64,000 bases of DNA from Hirsutella rhossiliensis. Its lineage: Eukaryota > Ascomycota > Sordariomycetes > Hypocreales > Ophiocordycipitaceae. A program made the translations under genes and the position numbers. The stretch spans positions 2,232,001 to 2,296,000 of the forward strand of contig NW_025408670.1 in NCBI RefSeq assembly GCF_020360975.1. The letters are read 5' to 3'. A model generated the notes under the pieces. That model was not told the DNA's origin and did not search any database. It was given only the letters and a program-made list of their open reading frames with translations. Position 1 is the stretch's first letter. Every line of letters begins with the position of its first letter. This document shows, one piece after another, positions 37,252-49,856 of this stretch.

Positions 37252-38745
37252 TAACTTACTAAATAAGCTATATTATCCTCTTTAACCTTACTATATAATA
37301 TATTAAAGGTAAAAAGAATAATATAGCTAATAGACTCTTAAGAAAGCTTAAAGGACCTTTTAATATATTAAATAGGGAAATAGAAAGCGATATTAAAGAG
37401 TTTATAGACTTTTACTTAAATGTAGTATAAGGGACTAAGCTATAAGGGGACTATTTAAAGGAATTAAGGATAATTATAAACTTCCTTTAAACGTTAATAT
37501 AGCTAGAGGGCCTTTTTAAATAAGACTATAAGAAGCTATATTTAAAGAGTTTAAATTTCTATATTAAAGATTAAAAGCTTTAGCGATTTCCTATAATAGA
37601 AGAAAAGGGACTTATATAAGTTATAGACGACTTTAAAAAATATAAAAAGGATTATTATAAAGTACTATATATAAAAAGGATTTAAAGGATAATAAGTTAT
37701 ATATATATTTATAAAGAATAAGTATTAGTAAGCTAGCCTTTAAAACGATACTTACTATATAATCTCTTCCTATAAAAAATACTAATACTTTATAACTAAG
37801 AGACCTTAAGACGTTATAACTATAACTATACTAAGGTACCTTTTAAGTAAAATTTACTTTAATAGCTAGTATATACTATTTAATTATAGGTATTTATACC
37901 TTATAAAAGTATAAAACGACCTTATTAAATAAGTAAAAGTAACCCTAGTTAAAGAAATTACTATAGGAGCTATAACTAAATTTATACTCTTTATTATTTA
38001 TAAGTATAATATAATACTATATACTATAATCGATAAAGGGCCTAAAATAAAAAAAGACTTTAAGTATATCCTAGAAGATATAGGTATTAAAGTTATTTAA
38101 ACTTTAGTATATAATTTAAAGGTAAATATAGTAATAAAATAAAGGTACTAAAGCTTAATAATAGTACTTATAAAAATAGTAAAGAAAAAGAGTAAGTAGA
38201 TTAAATACCTTAACTAAGTAATCCTTATAAACTAAATAGTAGTTAAAGAGTCTTATAAAATATTAGCTTTTTACTTATTATATAAATAGGAACTAATACT
38301 ACCTCTTAAGGTAGAATACTTAACTTAGCGACTAATTAACTAAGATAAAGTAAAGATAAGAGAAGAATTATTTAAAGTATATATATAAGTTTTAAAAAGG
38401 AAAGAAAAAGATATAAAAGAAGCTAAGAAAAGAGTAATAAGATATTAAAATTAATTAATAAAGAGGATAAATAAAGCTAATAAGTATATAATAAGAAAAG
38501 AAAGCTTATAACTTAAAGACCTTATATTATAATTTAATATAAAACGATTAAATAATCTAAGGAGGTAAGCTAAGTATTAAATTAAATAAAATAGTCTTTT
38601 TTAAGTAGTATTACTTTTAAAGTAGTTTAAGGTATATAGGATTAAGACTTTAAATAGAATTATACTTAATAAGATAATCTTAAGAGAGTATTTAAAAAGG
38701 TTTAAAAAAGATAAGAAAGGTTAATAGTACTTTACTAAGGACGAC
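37252..38745 (+). pseudogene. GypD pol, second part: end of RNase H and integrase (mutated)
   Basis: Continuation of the frame broken at 21,123. After the RNase H end (about 37,252-37,420) comes an integrase. Its central domain has a KYLIKVQNDLI-like opening (about 37,905), the DKGPKIKKDF segment (about 38,031-38,060) and the VYNLKVNIVIK segment typical of Gypsy integrases. A GPY-like VVLLLKQFKVYRI segment is near 38,600. The frame ends around 38,745. Stops are all of RIP type. Its identity as the downstream half of GypD is supported by the exact reading-frame join across the TATAG duplication. Confidence 0.8.
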
Positions 38746-38749
38746 TAAT

Positions 38750-40102
38750 TACTTTAAGATAAGATTACTCTTAATAAAAAGAGGAAGGAAGAAATAATAA
38801 ATAAAGTAAATAATTTACTACTCTTATTAAATAGAGAAAGCTTAGATTAAATAGTACTATAGTTATAATAACTCCTTAATAAACCTTATAAGGATTAAAG
38901 CTAAGAAGAGAAAGAAAAGTAACTATATATACCTAAGAAAGGCCGAAGGTATATAATTAAAGTTTAGCTACTATAGCTTAGTAAAGTAAAAAAGGATCTT
39001 TATATAAGAGCCTTAAAGATACTAATTTAATAAGAAAAGGAAGAGGTAAAAAAGAGCTAAGGAGGTAAAGGTAATAAAGATAAAAATCTATAATAATTAT
39101 AAGAAGTATACTAGAACCTAACTAATAACTAAGGCACCGTTTAACTATTTAATTAAAGAACGACTATAATAGCTAAGATATTTATAAGCGCCTTACTTAC
39201 TATCTTATCTTTTTAAATTTTCTACTTAAAGTTCCTTAAGTAAATAAAGATAATATTTTATACCTTTCCTTAATAATAACCTACCTTTTACTACCTTAAA
39301 AAGATAAATAGAAATATAATTAAATAATAAAGTAAGAAAATAAATATTCTTATTACCTACCTTTTTTAAGAATAGAATATTTTACTTTATAGATAGGGAC
39401 GTTTATTCTTTATTATAAAAAGGGAGACCTATTATAGCGAAAATAAGCGCGCTTATAAGATAAATTTTAATATATTTTCGACTTACTAAATTAAATATAT
39501 ATAACTTTAAGAGAAAAGCTTTTATAGCTAAAGATAGCGACTTAATAAGGCTACTTACTCTTAGTAAACCTATTATAAACTAATATAAAGTAAACTTAAA
39601 GACTATTTAATTATTACTTAAGAGAGAGCTCGTTAAACTTATATAATCTCTTTTTAAGTAAAATAAGTATAAGGTTAATTTCCTCCCTTTCTTTTAAATC
39701 CTTAGTAAGACTAAAGGGATTAAGGATATTATAAAGAAGATAAAAGGCGGTCTTATTATTAATATACTTATTATAAAATTTATTAATCTTAAGGTTAGTA
39801 TAGAAATTATAACTATATATATAGTTAGCGAATCTATTAAGGTTATAAGTAGCCTTATAGTATTTAAGGAAGTACTACTATTTATAATTAAGCGCTTTAG
39901 TTAAATCCTAGATATAATTAATATAAGAGCCGCTAATAGTACTTAAAAGAAAGATATACTTATAAAAAGGAAATATAATATACTTATAAATAAAACTTAT
40001 AGTTATTTAATAAGTTTAAATATACCCTTAATAAAAGTAAGGGTTATAAGTATTATATAAAGTAATTAAGACTACTTAAAAGTATTCTTATTACCTTAAA
40101 CT
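38750..40102 (+). other. Unassigned sequence after GypD integrase
   Basis: Probably includes the 3' end of GypD and the start of another relic. A plus-strand frame with few RIP-type stops runs from about 39,650 to 40,100. It appears to continue after the solo LTR to about 41,200, where it becomes strongly charged (Lys/Glu/Arg-rich, coiled-coil-like). No family is recognisable and no second copy of a GypD LTR could be found. Confidence 0.4.
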
Positions 40103-40539
40103 TCTCGCGAAGAGAGATATAAGAAGTATATATAAAATATATAAAGGTAAAAGTAAAAGTAAGGGGTCGGATAGGTAAGGTAGAGAGATTTTTATATTTC
40201 CTTAATTCTCCTTCTTTCCTTTATCTAACGCCCCTCTTTATATCTATTTAGTATCTTAATTAATAAAGAAGATCCTACTTAAAGAAGCTACTAATATCCT
40301 TTTAACTACCGAGCTTTTTACTAGTTTTTCCCTTCCTTTCTAGCTATTGCCGGTATATCTATCTTATCTCTCGCTACCTCTATAGGAAGCTATTACTACT
40401 TCTACTTCCCCTTATACCCCTACCCTCTTCTCTATACCTCTTTTTAGCTCCTTCTTTAAAACCTGTTTTTTAGCTTCCTAGGTCCCTCGTACTAAGAGAT
40501 ATCTCTAAGAACTACGAAATTAAGCTATGCTTCGTAATA
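40103..40539 (-). repeat. Solo LTR of CopB family
   Basis: 437 bp matching the CopB LTR with an internal deletion of about 40 bp (missing the part corresponding to about 36,740-36,785). The target-site duplication AAACT is at 40,098-40,102 and 40,540-40,544. A lone LTR with a perfect duplication indicates insertion of a full element followed by recombination between its LTRs. The surrounding plus-strand frame reads on if the LTR and one AAACT are removed. Confidence 0.88.
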
Positions 40540-40544
40540 AAACT

Positions 40545-41337
40545 AAGCTAAGAAAAGAAATATCTATATAAATAAGTAGTTTCTATAAGGATATAAGTTA
40601 CTAGCTAATATTTATAATAAAGGGTATAAAAACGATTTAATTATACTAACTTAGCGCGCTTTTAAGAAAGTAAGAAAAAAGAAAGTAACTATATACTTTA
40701 ATCTTAATAATATTAAGAGCTTTTAATAAAACCTATAACTAAAAGGTAGTTTCTATATAAATTAGAAACCCTTAATAACTAATATTATTTTTACTATAGA
40801 CCTAGGTCTTAAAGTAACTATAGATCTATAAAAGAAAATAGTTAGAATAAGCTAAGTAAGATTAAATAAGTTAGATAGTTACTACTTAAAATTATACTAT
40901 ATATAAAAAAAAGACCTTAGTATAATAATTCTAAGTAAGGAGAGTAATAATAATAAGGGAAGGATTTAAAAAAGTAGTAAAGGAAAAGGTAATAATATCT
41001 AATAGCTTTTTAGTTTTAAGTTTAATAGTCTTATAAAATATAATAAGGAAGAAGAGGTAGTTATAAAAAGAGAAAATAAGAAGTAGTAGTTTCGAGAAAT
41101 AAAAAAAATAGAAAAGAAAAAAGAAAAAAGAGAAATAAAAAAGTAAAAAAGGAAAGAAAAGAGTAGAGATTAAATAGCTCCTTAATTAATAACTAATAAA
41201 AGAAGCTATTTAAGTATAACCCTTAAATACGCTTAAGACCTTACTACTATAAAGGCTAGTTAAAGTAACTAATAACCGCGCGCTTTAATAACTATTTATT
41301 CTTCTTACTATACCTTTCTTTTTCCTTCCTTCTTCTT

Positions 41338-41368
<31 letters not shown>

Positions 41369-43700
41369 CTCTATATACTTCCTTACTTATAACGATCTCC
41401 TTTACTAATATAACTCTTATATATATATATAACCCTCTTAGCCTCTTAGCGTTATAACTTAGAACTACTTACCTTAACTATTTAATCTTAACTTCTTCTT
41501 TTCTCTTACTTACTCTACCCTTTCCTAAGTTATAGCGGCGAACTTAAATAATATCTTAGGCCTAGCTATAGACCTTCTTAAGAATACCGCTATTTTCTTT
41601 AGTATACTATTATTTAAGAGTAAGAGCTTTATTTTACTTACTTACTATAGTAAAGTTAAAGTAAAAGGTAGTAAAGGGCGCTTTTATACTAAAAATAAAG
41701 AAAGGTTTATAGACTAAGACTAATAGGATATTTATAGGTAAAAGTAACCGCTTTAATATATTTATAAAGATCGTTAGTACTTAATATTAATAGGTACTAT
41801 TAAACGGCGGGATATTCCTCTTAAAGACGCTTAAATAATATATAAGGGCGTTAAAATAAATAAACGGATTTACTAAAAATAAGGCCCGCTAAGAAGAGTA
41901 TATTATTAATATATATAACTTTCTCTATAAAGCTATTAATAAATAATAAGCTATAAGCTTTAGCCTTAGTATAATAATTAAGATCTTAATAAGAAGTATT
42001 AAGAATATAGTATACCCTTTACCTTACCTACTAGAAGTTTATACTAACTATTAAAGGGAACCTATTAAAGATATAAAAAATTAATATATAAAGTACTATA
42101 AATACTTAAATAATAAAGCGTATTTAATTAAGTTTACCGCTCTTACCTTTAACCTTAGTTACTTTATATATAAATAAAAGTATATAACTAATATTATTAG
42201 CTTTTTAGTAGGACTAAATAAAAGGGGACTTTATTAAGGAGCGTTCCTTTAAGACTATAAAGAAAGAAACTTAGTTATTTTTAATACTTAGAAAAAAGGA
42301 TAGTACGCTAAACTTAATATATTCTTATAAGTATAGTAATAGTTTCTTTATATCCTTTAAGTTCCTTATAACTTTACCTATATACTAGTCCCTTATACTA
42401 CTTAGTAAGAAGGGTAGGAATATAGCTACTTAGCTTTAATAATAATTTAATACTAAGTTAAAGGTATAGTTAAGCTATACCTTAAGATAATTAAGTAATA
42501 ATACTTAAAGGTTAAAGTAATTTTAAAGTAAAGGTATAGGGTAATATAAGAAGCCTTATAAATAAATAAAATCTTATACTAAGACTAGTATTTCTTTAAG
42601 CTAGATAAAAGGATAAGTATAAAAAGCTATATTAATAGGCTAATATATAGAATTTAAGCTATTATAGGGAATAAACTTAATTATATATAAGCGATATTAT
42701 AAGTTAGCGGAGTTTCCTAGTAGTTTAATAGTAAGATTAAATAACTATAAGAGATACTATTTAATTAAGGTTTAATAACTTTTAATAAAGTGTTTCTTAT
42801 AAGGATTCTTAGGTATAAATAGATTTACTAATATAACTATATTATCCTAAGAGATTAAGAAAAATAAGACCTTTAAGAAGTCTTAAAGGTAGTTAACCTC
42901 TTAGATAAGCTTAGCGGATAGAAACTACTACTTTAAAAAGATATAAAACTAGCTTATATAGTAAGGAGAGTAAGAAAAGAGCTATTTATACTAGCTACTC
43001 TTATAAAGTAACTTAACTTAATCGCTAAAGCTATATATAGTTTCTTTATAAAACTCCTCTTTAAAAAGACGCCTAACTATTTAATTATACTAATAGGAAT
43101 TAAGAATAAGCTTAGACCTTTATTACCTTAAGTATTAACTAAATTAAGCTCCTTATTTAAACTAAGTAGTCTTTTCCTAAGTAACCTTAAGATAGGATCC
43201 CTACCTTAAAGTCTATAAAGGAGAGAGATAAGTGCCTTTACTAGTCCCTTTACTTATATAAAAATAATACCTTTATTCTCCCTTTTAAATATATAGCTAA
43301 TTAGGCCTACTCCTTACTTACTACTAATAGCTCCTTAAAATATATAAAGAAGTAAAAGACTTATAACTATACCCTTACTAATAACTTAATATAAAGCTAG
43401 TAAAAAAGAAAGGTAAATAGTATAGCTATTAACTTACCCTAAGACTTTAAAATTACTAGGCGCTTAGTTATTTACCTAAAAGCTAAAGACTTTAATAACG
43501 CTTATAGCGCGCCTTATTACTCCTTAAAAATAAAGTATAGTAATAGCCTCTTTAGCTATAGTCCTTATAAGGTTTATACTAAGCTTTAAACCTATTTAAG
43601 TTAAAGGAGTTAAAAACCTAGGAATATATTAAAACTATTACTAGGATATAAATAACTATAACTTTATATATTTATATAAGACTATTAGTAATATAATAAT
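40545..43700 (+). pseudogene. Unclassified mobile-element-like coding relics
   Basis: Long plus-strand frames with only RIP-type stops can be followed, mainly about 40,545-41,230 (ending in a Lys/Glu/Arg-rich coiled-coil-like part) and about 41,560-42,640. The second has helical segments resembling LPYLLEVYTNYQRE and YKERNLVIFNT. I do not recognise the family: no reverse transcriptase YxDD, no integrase pattern and no clear transposase triad. A (TA)14 run is at 41,341-41,368. The 3' part is duplicated in inverted form at 45,148-45,600, so the region behaves as a repeat and was hit by RIP. Confidence 0.4.
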
Positions 43701-43704
43701 AATT

Positions 43705-44158
43705 AGTTTATAAGACTTTATAGCTTATTTAATCTAGCTATACTTAAAGCTATAGACTAGTAAAAACGCTAACTACTTTAATAAGGATAAGAGTATATAC
43801 TTAAAGTATATATAGTATATAGCTAAGGATTAATAGAGCACTTAACTATATAATTATTTAATTATCGGTCTTATATATAGCTTTAAGAGTCTTAGGTTAT
43901 TAATATAAGTCTTAGAGATTTCTTTACTTTATACCTCTTTATCTCTACTAAGGTTATATAACTAGCGGCCTTTACTTTAAAGGGGAAAAATAAAAATTTA
44001 AATTAACTATTATTAAGGAAGATACTTAATTAAATAATTAAGGTCTTTATAAAGCCTTTAAGTATACTTAAAAGGAAGTTAGATAAGGAGTACTAAGGGT
44101 CTTATCCCTTTTAATAGGCTAATATCTATAGGGGTATAATCTTACCTATTAAACTACT
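43705..44158 (+). repeat. Inverted repeat, left arm
   Basis: About 450 bp that match 45,148-45,600 in reverse complement. Shared landmarks include a TTTAAGAGTCTTAGGTTATTA stretch and the CTAGCGGCCTTTACTTTAAA stretch. The arms differ by many transitions and small gaps. Confidence 0.85.
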
Positions 44159-45147
44159 TTATTTCCTTAATATAAGAAGGTATAAGTAATAAGCGTAGAA
44201 TTAGGTAATCGATAACGTAAGTAGAAAGACCGGTCGAAGGAGTATAGGGTAGGGTTTCGTCCGGAATTTATAACGAGCATATAAGGGGCTAAATAATATA
44301 TTAAAAGAATAGCGTTGCAAAGGATGCTTATAAACTTACTTATTCTATCTACTACTCCTAGGGAAATCCTTCGTCTTTTATAGACTATTGCTCGCCTACT
44401 AGTAGACTAATTAGTTAGCTTTCTAATACATTCTATAGTGCTTAAAAAGCTCTATCTATAGTATATCTTCCTAACTTAGTAGGTGGTCTAATTGTGGCGT
44501 GATGGTTAATATAAGACTATGGGTTCTAGTATAAGTAGTGGATTTAACTAGAATGTTCTATACCCTACCTATTCTCGTATCGCGGATATCTTCGGAACCG
44601 CTAGGCTAGAATAGGCAATAGGGTATCCGTTCTGCTCGTAATTAACTTATGCATTTTATGCATATTTTTGTTTATAAGGATAGGCTTATCCTAACCCGCT
44701 TTACCTAGAGGAAGGTATAGATGTCTAGTAAAGGTCTTTGTCTTTTAAGGGTTATTCCCTTAGACTATATTATAGAGCCTCTTTTTACTAGCTTACTCTA
44801 TAAAGCCTCCCTATGCCTATTATTTCTTTATAATAGTAAAATAGGAATATAAGGGTATATTATTATACTTAACGCCTTTAAGAATAATAAGCGTAAATAC
44901 TTAGGAGCGTATATAAAGGGTAGTAGATAATTATTTAAAGAAGAAAGTATATATATAAAGATAGGAAAGAGCTAAATAAGTAGCTTATAAGTAAAAAGAA
45001 GAATAAATAAAATAAAGGGAAGGGATTATAATAAAGGAGAAAAGTTTTATTAATAGTTTATTTATTTACTTATTTATATAATTAGGATAAGAGCTTTTAC
45101 TTTTTTTATTACGCCCTTTCTATTAGTATCTTAGGTTAGAAAGTCGC
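44159..45147. other. Less mutated spacer between inverted arms
   Basis: CA and TG return at about 44,275-44,720 (for example around 44,320, 44,430, 44,500 and 44,650), so this part largely escaped RIP and is probably single copy. It holds a TGGCGTGATGG segment at 44,494-44,504 that resembles a pol III A box, but no good B box. There is also a short palindrome ATGCATTTTATGCAT at 44,651-44,665. No protein frame is convincing. Confidence 0.5.
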
Positions 45148-45600
45148 TAAGAAGGAGTTTAATAAGTAAGATCGTACCCTTATAAATATTAGCCTTTTAA
45201 AGGGATAAGACCCTAAGCGCTTCCTATTTACCCCCCCCCCCCTAAGTATACTTAAAGGCTTTATAAACGCGCGGATTATTTAATTAAATATCTTCCTTAA
45301 TTATAGTTAATTTAAATATTTATTTTTCCCTTTAAAGTAAAGGCCGCTAGTTACGCGACTTTAATAAAAATAAAGAGGTATAAAGTAAAGAAATCTCTAA
45401 GACTTATATTAATAACCTAAGACTCTTAGAGCTATATATAAGACTAATTATTAGATAATTACGCGGTTAATTACTTTACTAATCCTTAGCTATATACTAC
45501 GCGTGCTTTAGGTATATACCCTTATCCCTATTAAAGTAAGTAATAGCGTTCCTTTAATAGCTATATTTACCTTAGATAGAGTAACTATATTAATAGTCTT
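45148..45600 (-). repeat. Inverted repeat, right arm
   Basis: Reverse-complement partner of 43,705-44,158. It includes a run of twelve C at 45,231-45,242 that is absent from the left arm, where the aligned sequence is AAAAGGAAG. Confidence 0.85.
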
Positions 45601-46164
45601 TCTTAGCACGTTATTATTAATAATAGTATTTATTAGTTCTCTTTCTTTAAGGTAGCAATTAAGGGTCTAGGCTAAGTATTTTAATTTCTTATTTAAATAG
45701 TCCTTTAGCTATTTTTTAATATTTTATTTAGCTAGATTACTATATTTCTAGCTTAATAACGGTTTCTTATTATATATTACTTATAGTAAGTAGTAATTTT
45801 CCTACTAGCTTATTAAGCTATTAACGTGCTACTTATAGCTAACGTACTTAGCTTAGGTATCTATTTTCCTAGAGATTTAATTAGCGCTTCCCCTTTTTAT
45901 AAGTAGTTATAACTTCTTCTTATAAGTATATTTATATTTAAAGTTAGTAATTAAGTTCCTTAAGAGAAGTTAATCTTTACTATATCTTTTATTATAAAGG
46001 TTAAAAGCCCTTATTACTATAAACTAATAAAGGTCTTACTTATTTACTACTATAAGAAATTCCTATTTAATTCTTATATCGTTAAGTATATAAACCTTAA
46101 GGTCTTATAAATATATAATAATTTAGTTAAGCTATTCTACCTATACTTTCTAGTTTTATATTAT
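45600..46164 (-). other. Unassigned RIP-mutated sequence beyond right arm
   Basis: AT-rich, no recognisable frame. It does not clearly continue the homology of the right arm with the left copy, and it ends at a CopB LTR fragment. Confidence 0.4.
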
Positions 46165-46488
46165 TATAAAGTATAGCTTAACTTTATAGTTCTTAGAGAT
46201 ATCCCTTAGTATAAGGGACCTAGGAAGCTAAAAAATAGGTTTTAAAGAAAGAGCTAAAAAGAAGTATAAAGAGAAGGGTAGGGGTAAAGGGGGAAGCTAA
46301 AGTAGTAATAGCTTCTAATAAAGGTAGTAAGAGATAAGATAGATATACTAGTAATAGCTAGAAAGGAAGGGAAAAACTAGTAAAAAGCTTAGTAGTTAAA
46401 AGGATATTAATAGCTTTTTTTAAGTAGAATCTTTTTTATTAATTAAGATACTAAATAAGTATAAGGAGGGGCGTTAGATATAAGAAAA
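46165..46488 (+). repeat. CopB LTR fragment, 5' part
   Basis: Starts at the LTR boundary (TATAAAGTATAGC, from TGTCGCG...GCATAGC) and follows the CopB LTR in plus orientation for about 324 bp. It stops abruptly after GCGTTAGATATAAGAAA. No internal CopB sequence or duplication is next to it. Confidence 0.85.
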
Positions 46489-49400
46489 GTTAATACTAAA
46501 GATATAGTAAATAGCTAAGACCTTATTAAAGAATATATTACTCGCTTAACTAAGAAAAAGAGGTATAAGACTAAGTAAGGTAAGGAAACCTATTAGCGTA
46601 AAGAGACGCTATTAAATTAATAATAAATACTTATTAAATCGCTACTAACTCGTTAACGTATTAGTACGCTTAAATATCCTATAACTATATATAAAATAGT
46701 AAAATAAGAGAAGAAGGGAAAACTATTTATACTACCTATTAAATATTATTAAGGAAAATAAAACTAAACTATAACTTTATTAAAACCTTAATAATAAAGG
46801 AGAGAAGGATAGTTATAACTAAATAATAAGACCTATTTATTACTTCTAACTACCTTTCTTCTTTACTAGTATAGCGGGAACTAACTAAGGCGCCTCCTTT
46901 ACTATACCGAATACCTTTAAAAATACTAAAACTACCTTATCCTTTACTCCTTCCTTATCCTTTATATTAAGACCTATCTCTATTAGTATAGCACTTACCT
47001 TAGCCTTAGTAAATAGTAAGGCGTATTACTATAAAGTATAGCCTATATCGCTATTAATAAAGTAGAGTTTTAACTAGGATTCCTAGGCCTAGTACTTTAG
47101 GCTTATATAGGTAATATCGAATAAGGGCGTAGGGTTAAGGTAAATAATAAGCTTATAATACTTATTAATTAGCGTATAGTAATCGGTATACTTAACCTAG
47201 TATATTATTAAGCGGTCGCTAATAAAAAGGTCGGATAAAACTTACGATAGTAGACTTTTATATACTTATAGTCTTAAAGGACTTATAATAGGCTATCTTA
47301 GCGGCGTTAAAAGCCTTAGCTAAATACTATACTATAATAGCGAGATAGCGCTAATTAGCCTCCTTAAAAATAAGTATACTTATATCTAAGCTATTATCCT
47401 TAGTATCCTTATTACTAGTCTTTAGCTTATTAAGCTTATATAGGTACTTAATAATAGTAACTATATTAGCCCGGTTATTAAATATAAGAGTAGTAGCCTT
47501 AAGAAAGATTAGCTTATTAATCGTAATATTTAAAGTTAAAGGGAAACTTACTTAGTTATAAGTCGCGGTATATCTATAGTACTACTTATAGCGCGTCGAG
47601 GAAACCCCTAAGAAAATATAGTTAATTAAGAGCACCTTAATAAGCTTAGGCTTAGTTATACTATACTCCTTAATAACTATCCTAAAATAATATATATACT
47701 AGAGCTTATAAGGTATAACCCCCTAGGCCTTAATTAAGTAGGCTTTAGCCTTAGATTAAGTATACTTCTTTATAAGAGCGCGACCGCCTTATACTACTAC
47801 TTAGGTACCCTTATCTCTAGCGCCGCTATTCTTAGGTTTATTAGTAAGAGGAGTTAAATCGCGGTTATCTTTATTATTACTATTATTATTATCTTAGCCC
47901 TTATTTAGCTAGGTATTAAGATAGTCTTAGCCCTTATTTAGCTAAGCCTTATTATTAATATTAGCTTACTTATTCTAAGGAGCGGCCTAGGTAATAATCT
48001 CTTATTAGCTAAAGCCGCCTTATTAAGATAGAGTAGCTAGGTTATTAATACTTACCTAAGAGCGCCTAAGTATAATCTCCTTATTAGTATTAATATTATT
48101 AATAAGGGTAATAGACTTATAAGTTTCCTAGCCTATAAAAGTAGGTATTACGACTACGGCTACTAGGCCGCTAACGGTCGACCGCGTTAAGTACGTAACA
48201 CGGTCTAACGGATAAATAGTCGGCACGACTATCTAATAGATATAGGATCGAGGGGATCGTAGAGATCTAAGTAATCTAGGATTAACGAGATCACTACGCT
48301 CTATACGATCTAACGTTAGGGATTATAGCTAGGCCTATAATCTAAGGACAGTCTCTATAGGTATATATAGCTACCTACTTTTACTTCTTTAGATAGATAG
48401 CTCTCTAGCTTTTAACATAGATCTTTATTACGATTCTATCTCTAATTCTAATTACCTAGTTATAGTCTACGGTCTACGACCTCCGACTTATTACTAACGT
48501 AATATACTTATTATTACTTAGACCACGCCCTATTATATCTACTAATATAAACCCCTCGATAGGTTTATCCCTTAGGAATAACACCGGTTATTATAGTAGG
48601 CTTATCGATAGTTAGAGTTAAGGTATTTAGTAGGGTAATAAGGGTATAACCCTTACTAACGTTAGGTCTTAGACTAAAAGTCTCTTAGGACTAGGATTCC
48701 CTTATACCTTTCTTAGCTTTCTTTACTAAGGGGGAACTAGCGTTATTATAAGACTTCTAAGCTAATCGCTTATACTTTAAAGGTAAACCCGCTACTACTT
48801 ACCCTTATATATAGTATAGGAAATCGGCGTTATAGTTCTTTATCTTCTTTAGTATAAAAGGTATTATTATTAATAAATCGTCGACAAAAAGTAATAAAAA
48901 AAGGTATAAGGGATTAATAAAAAAAGGTATAAAACTTTATAGTAATTATAAGCGGAAGAGTTAAAAAATAAAAGAAAATAAAAGAAGTAAGAGATATATA
49001 CGCACGCTCTTTATATTATAGTTACGCGGCTAATATATAGGCGATACTATAACGGTTACTTAATAGTAACCGCTAGTATAATAACTATTAACGTTATAAA
49101 GTATAAACTAATATATACTTATATAGACGTATATACGTAATATATAACTAAAACTACCTCTCCTCTTAATTAAATATATATAGTATAGTAAAAGTAATAT
49201 ATATTTAAGATATAGCTAAGATATCTATATAAGAGGGGAGATAATTATAAAAGCGTTACTAAGAGGTATAAGTTAATAAAGCACTTAGGTATATAGTACT
49301 AATATATTAGTAGGGTATTAGTAAGGAATCGTGCCTACCCCGCTTATATATTATAAACTACTTACTATTTTAATAGAAGAGAAAAAATCCCTCTTTTTAT

Positions 49401-49507
49401 AAGCTTTAGTTTTATAATAAGGAGAATATAATATATATAGCGTAGTACTTCTAGCTATCTCTAATACCTAACTAATCGTACTATAATATATATTCCCTTA
49501 TAGTAAG
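46489..49507 (-). pseudogene. Unclassified gag-like relic, with possible solo LTR
   Basis: A minus-strand frame with RIP-type stops can be read from about 48,110 down to 46,850. Its product would be a soluble helical, polar protein of several hundred residues with an Asn/Asp/Lys-rich N-terminal part. The composition suggests a retroelement gag, but there is no zinc knuckle or pol domain to prove it. Right of it, about 48,193-48,501 looks like an LTR, and about 48,500-49,500 has no recognisable gene. Length and position suggest a decayed retroelement. Confidence 0.35.
48198..48496 (+). repeat. Possible solo LTR of an unidentified element
   Basis: About 300 bp between ACGTA copies at 48,193-48,197 and 48,497-48,501. 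It contains GGTATATATAG at 48,360-48,370, followed by a CT-rich stretch and a region resembling a fungal LTR leader. The ends are not TG...CA even allowing for RIP, so the call is weak. Confidence 0.28.
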
Positions 49508-49856
49508 AGGGAAAGTAAAAGTAGCGATAGCTTCTTATAAAGGTAGCGAGAGATAAGATAGATATACTAGTAATAGCTAGAAAGAAGGGGAAAAACTAGT
49601 AAAAAGCTTAATAGTTAAAAGGATATTAATAGCTTCTTTAAGTAGAATCTTTTTTATTAATTAAGATACTAAATAGGTATAAGGAGGGGCGTTAGATATA
49701 GGAAAGAAGGATAATTAAGGTAATATAATAATTACTCCCTTACTATAATTACTACCCTTATAAGAATTAAATATCTTTGCCCTACTTATCTAACCCCTTA
49801 CTTTTAATTTTACCTTTATATATTTTTATATACTTCTTATATCTCTCTTTATAAGA
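49508..49856 (+). repeat. CopB LTR fragment, 3' part
   Basis: About 349 bp of the CopB LTR in plus orientation, lacking the first 130 or so bases but with the normal 3' end (CTCTCTTTATAAGA). It overlaps in content with the fragment at 46,165-46,488, so the two are not halves of one LTR. Confidence 0.85.

Noticed and set aside
44492..44560. Possible tRNA or SINE head in the inverted-repeat spacer
   Set aside because: A-box resemblance only; the candidate B box GGTTCTAGTA departs from consensus and no arms fold.
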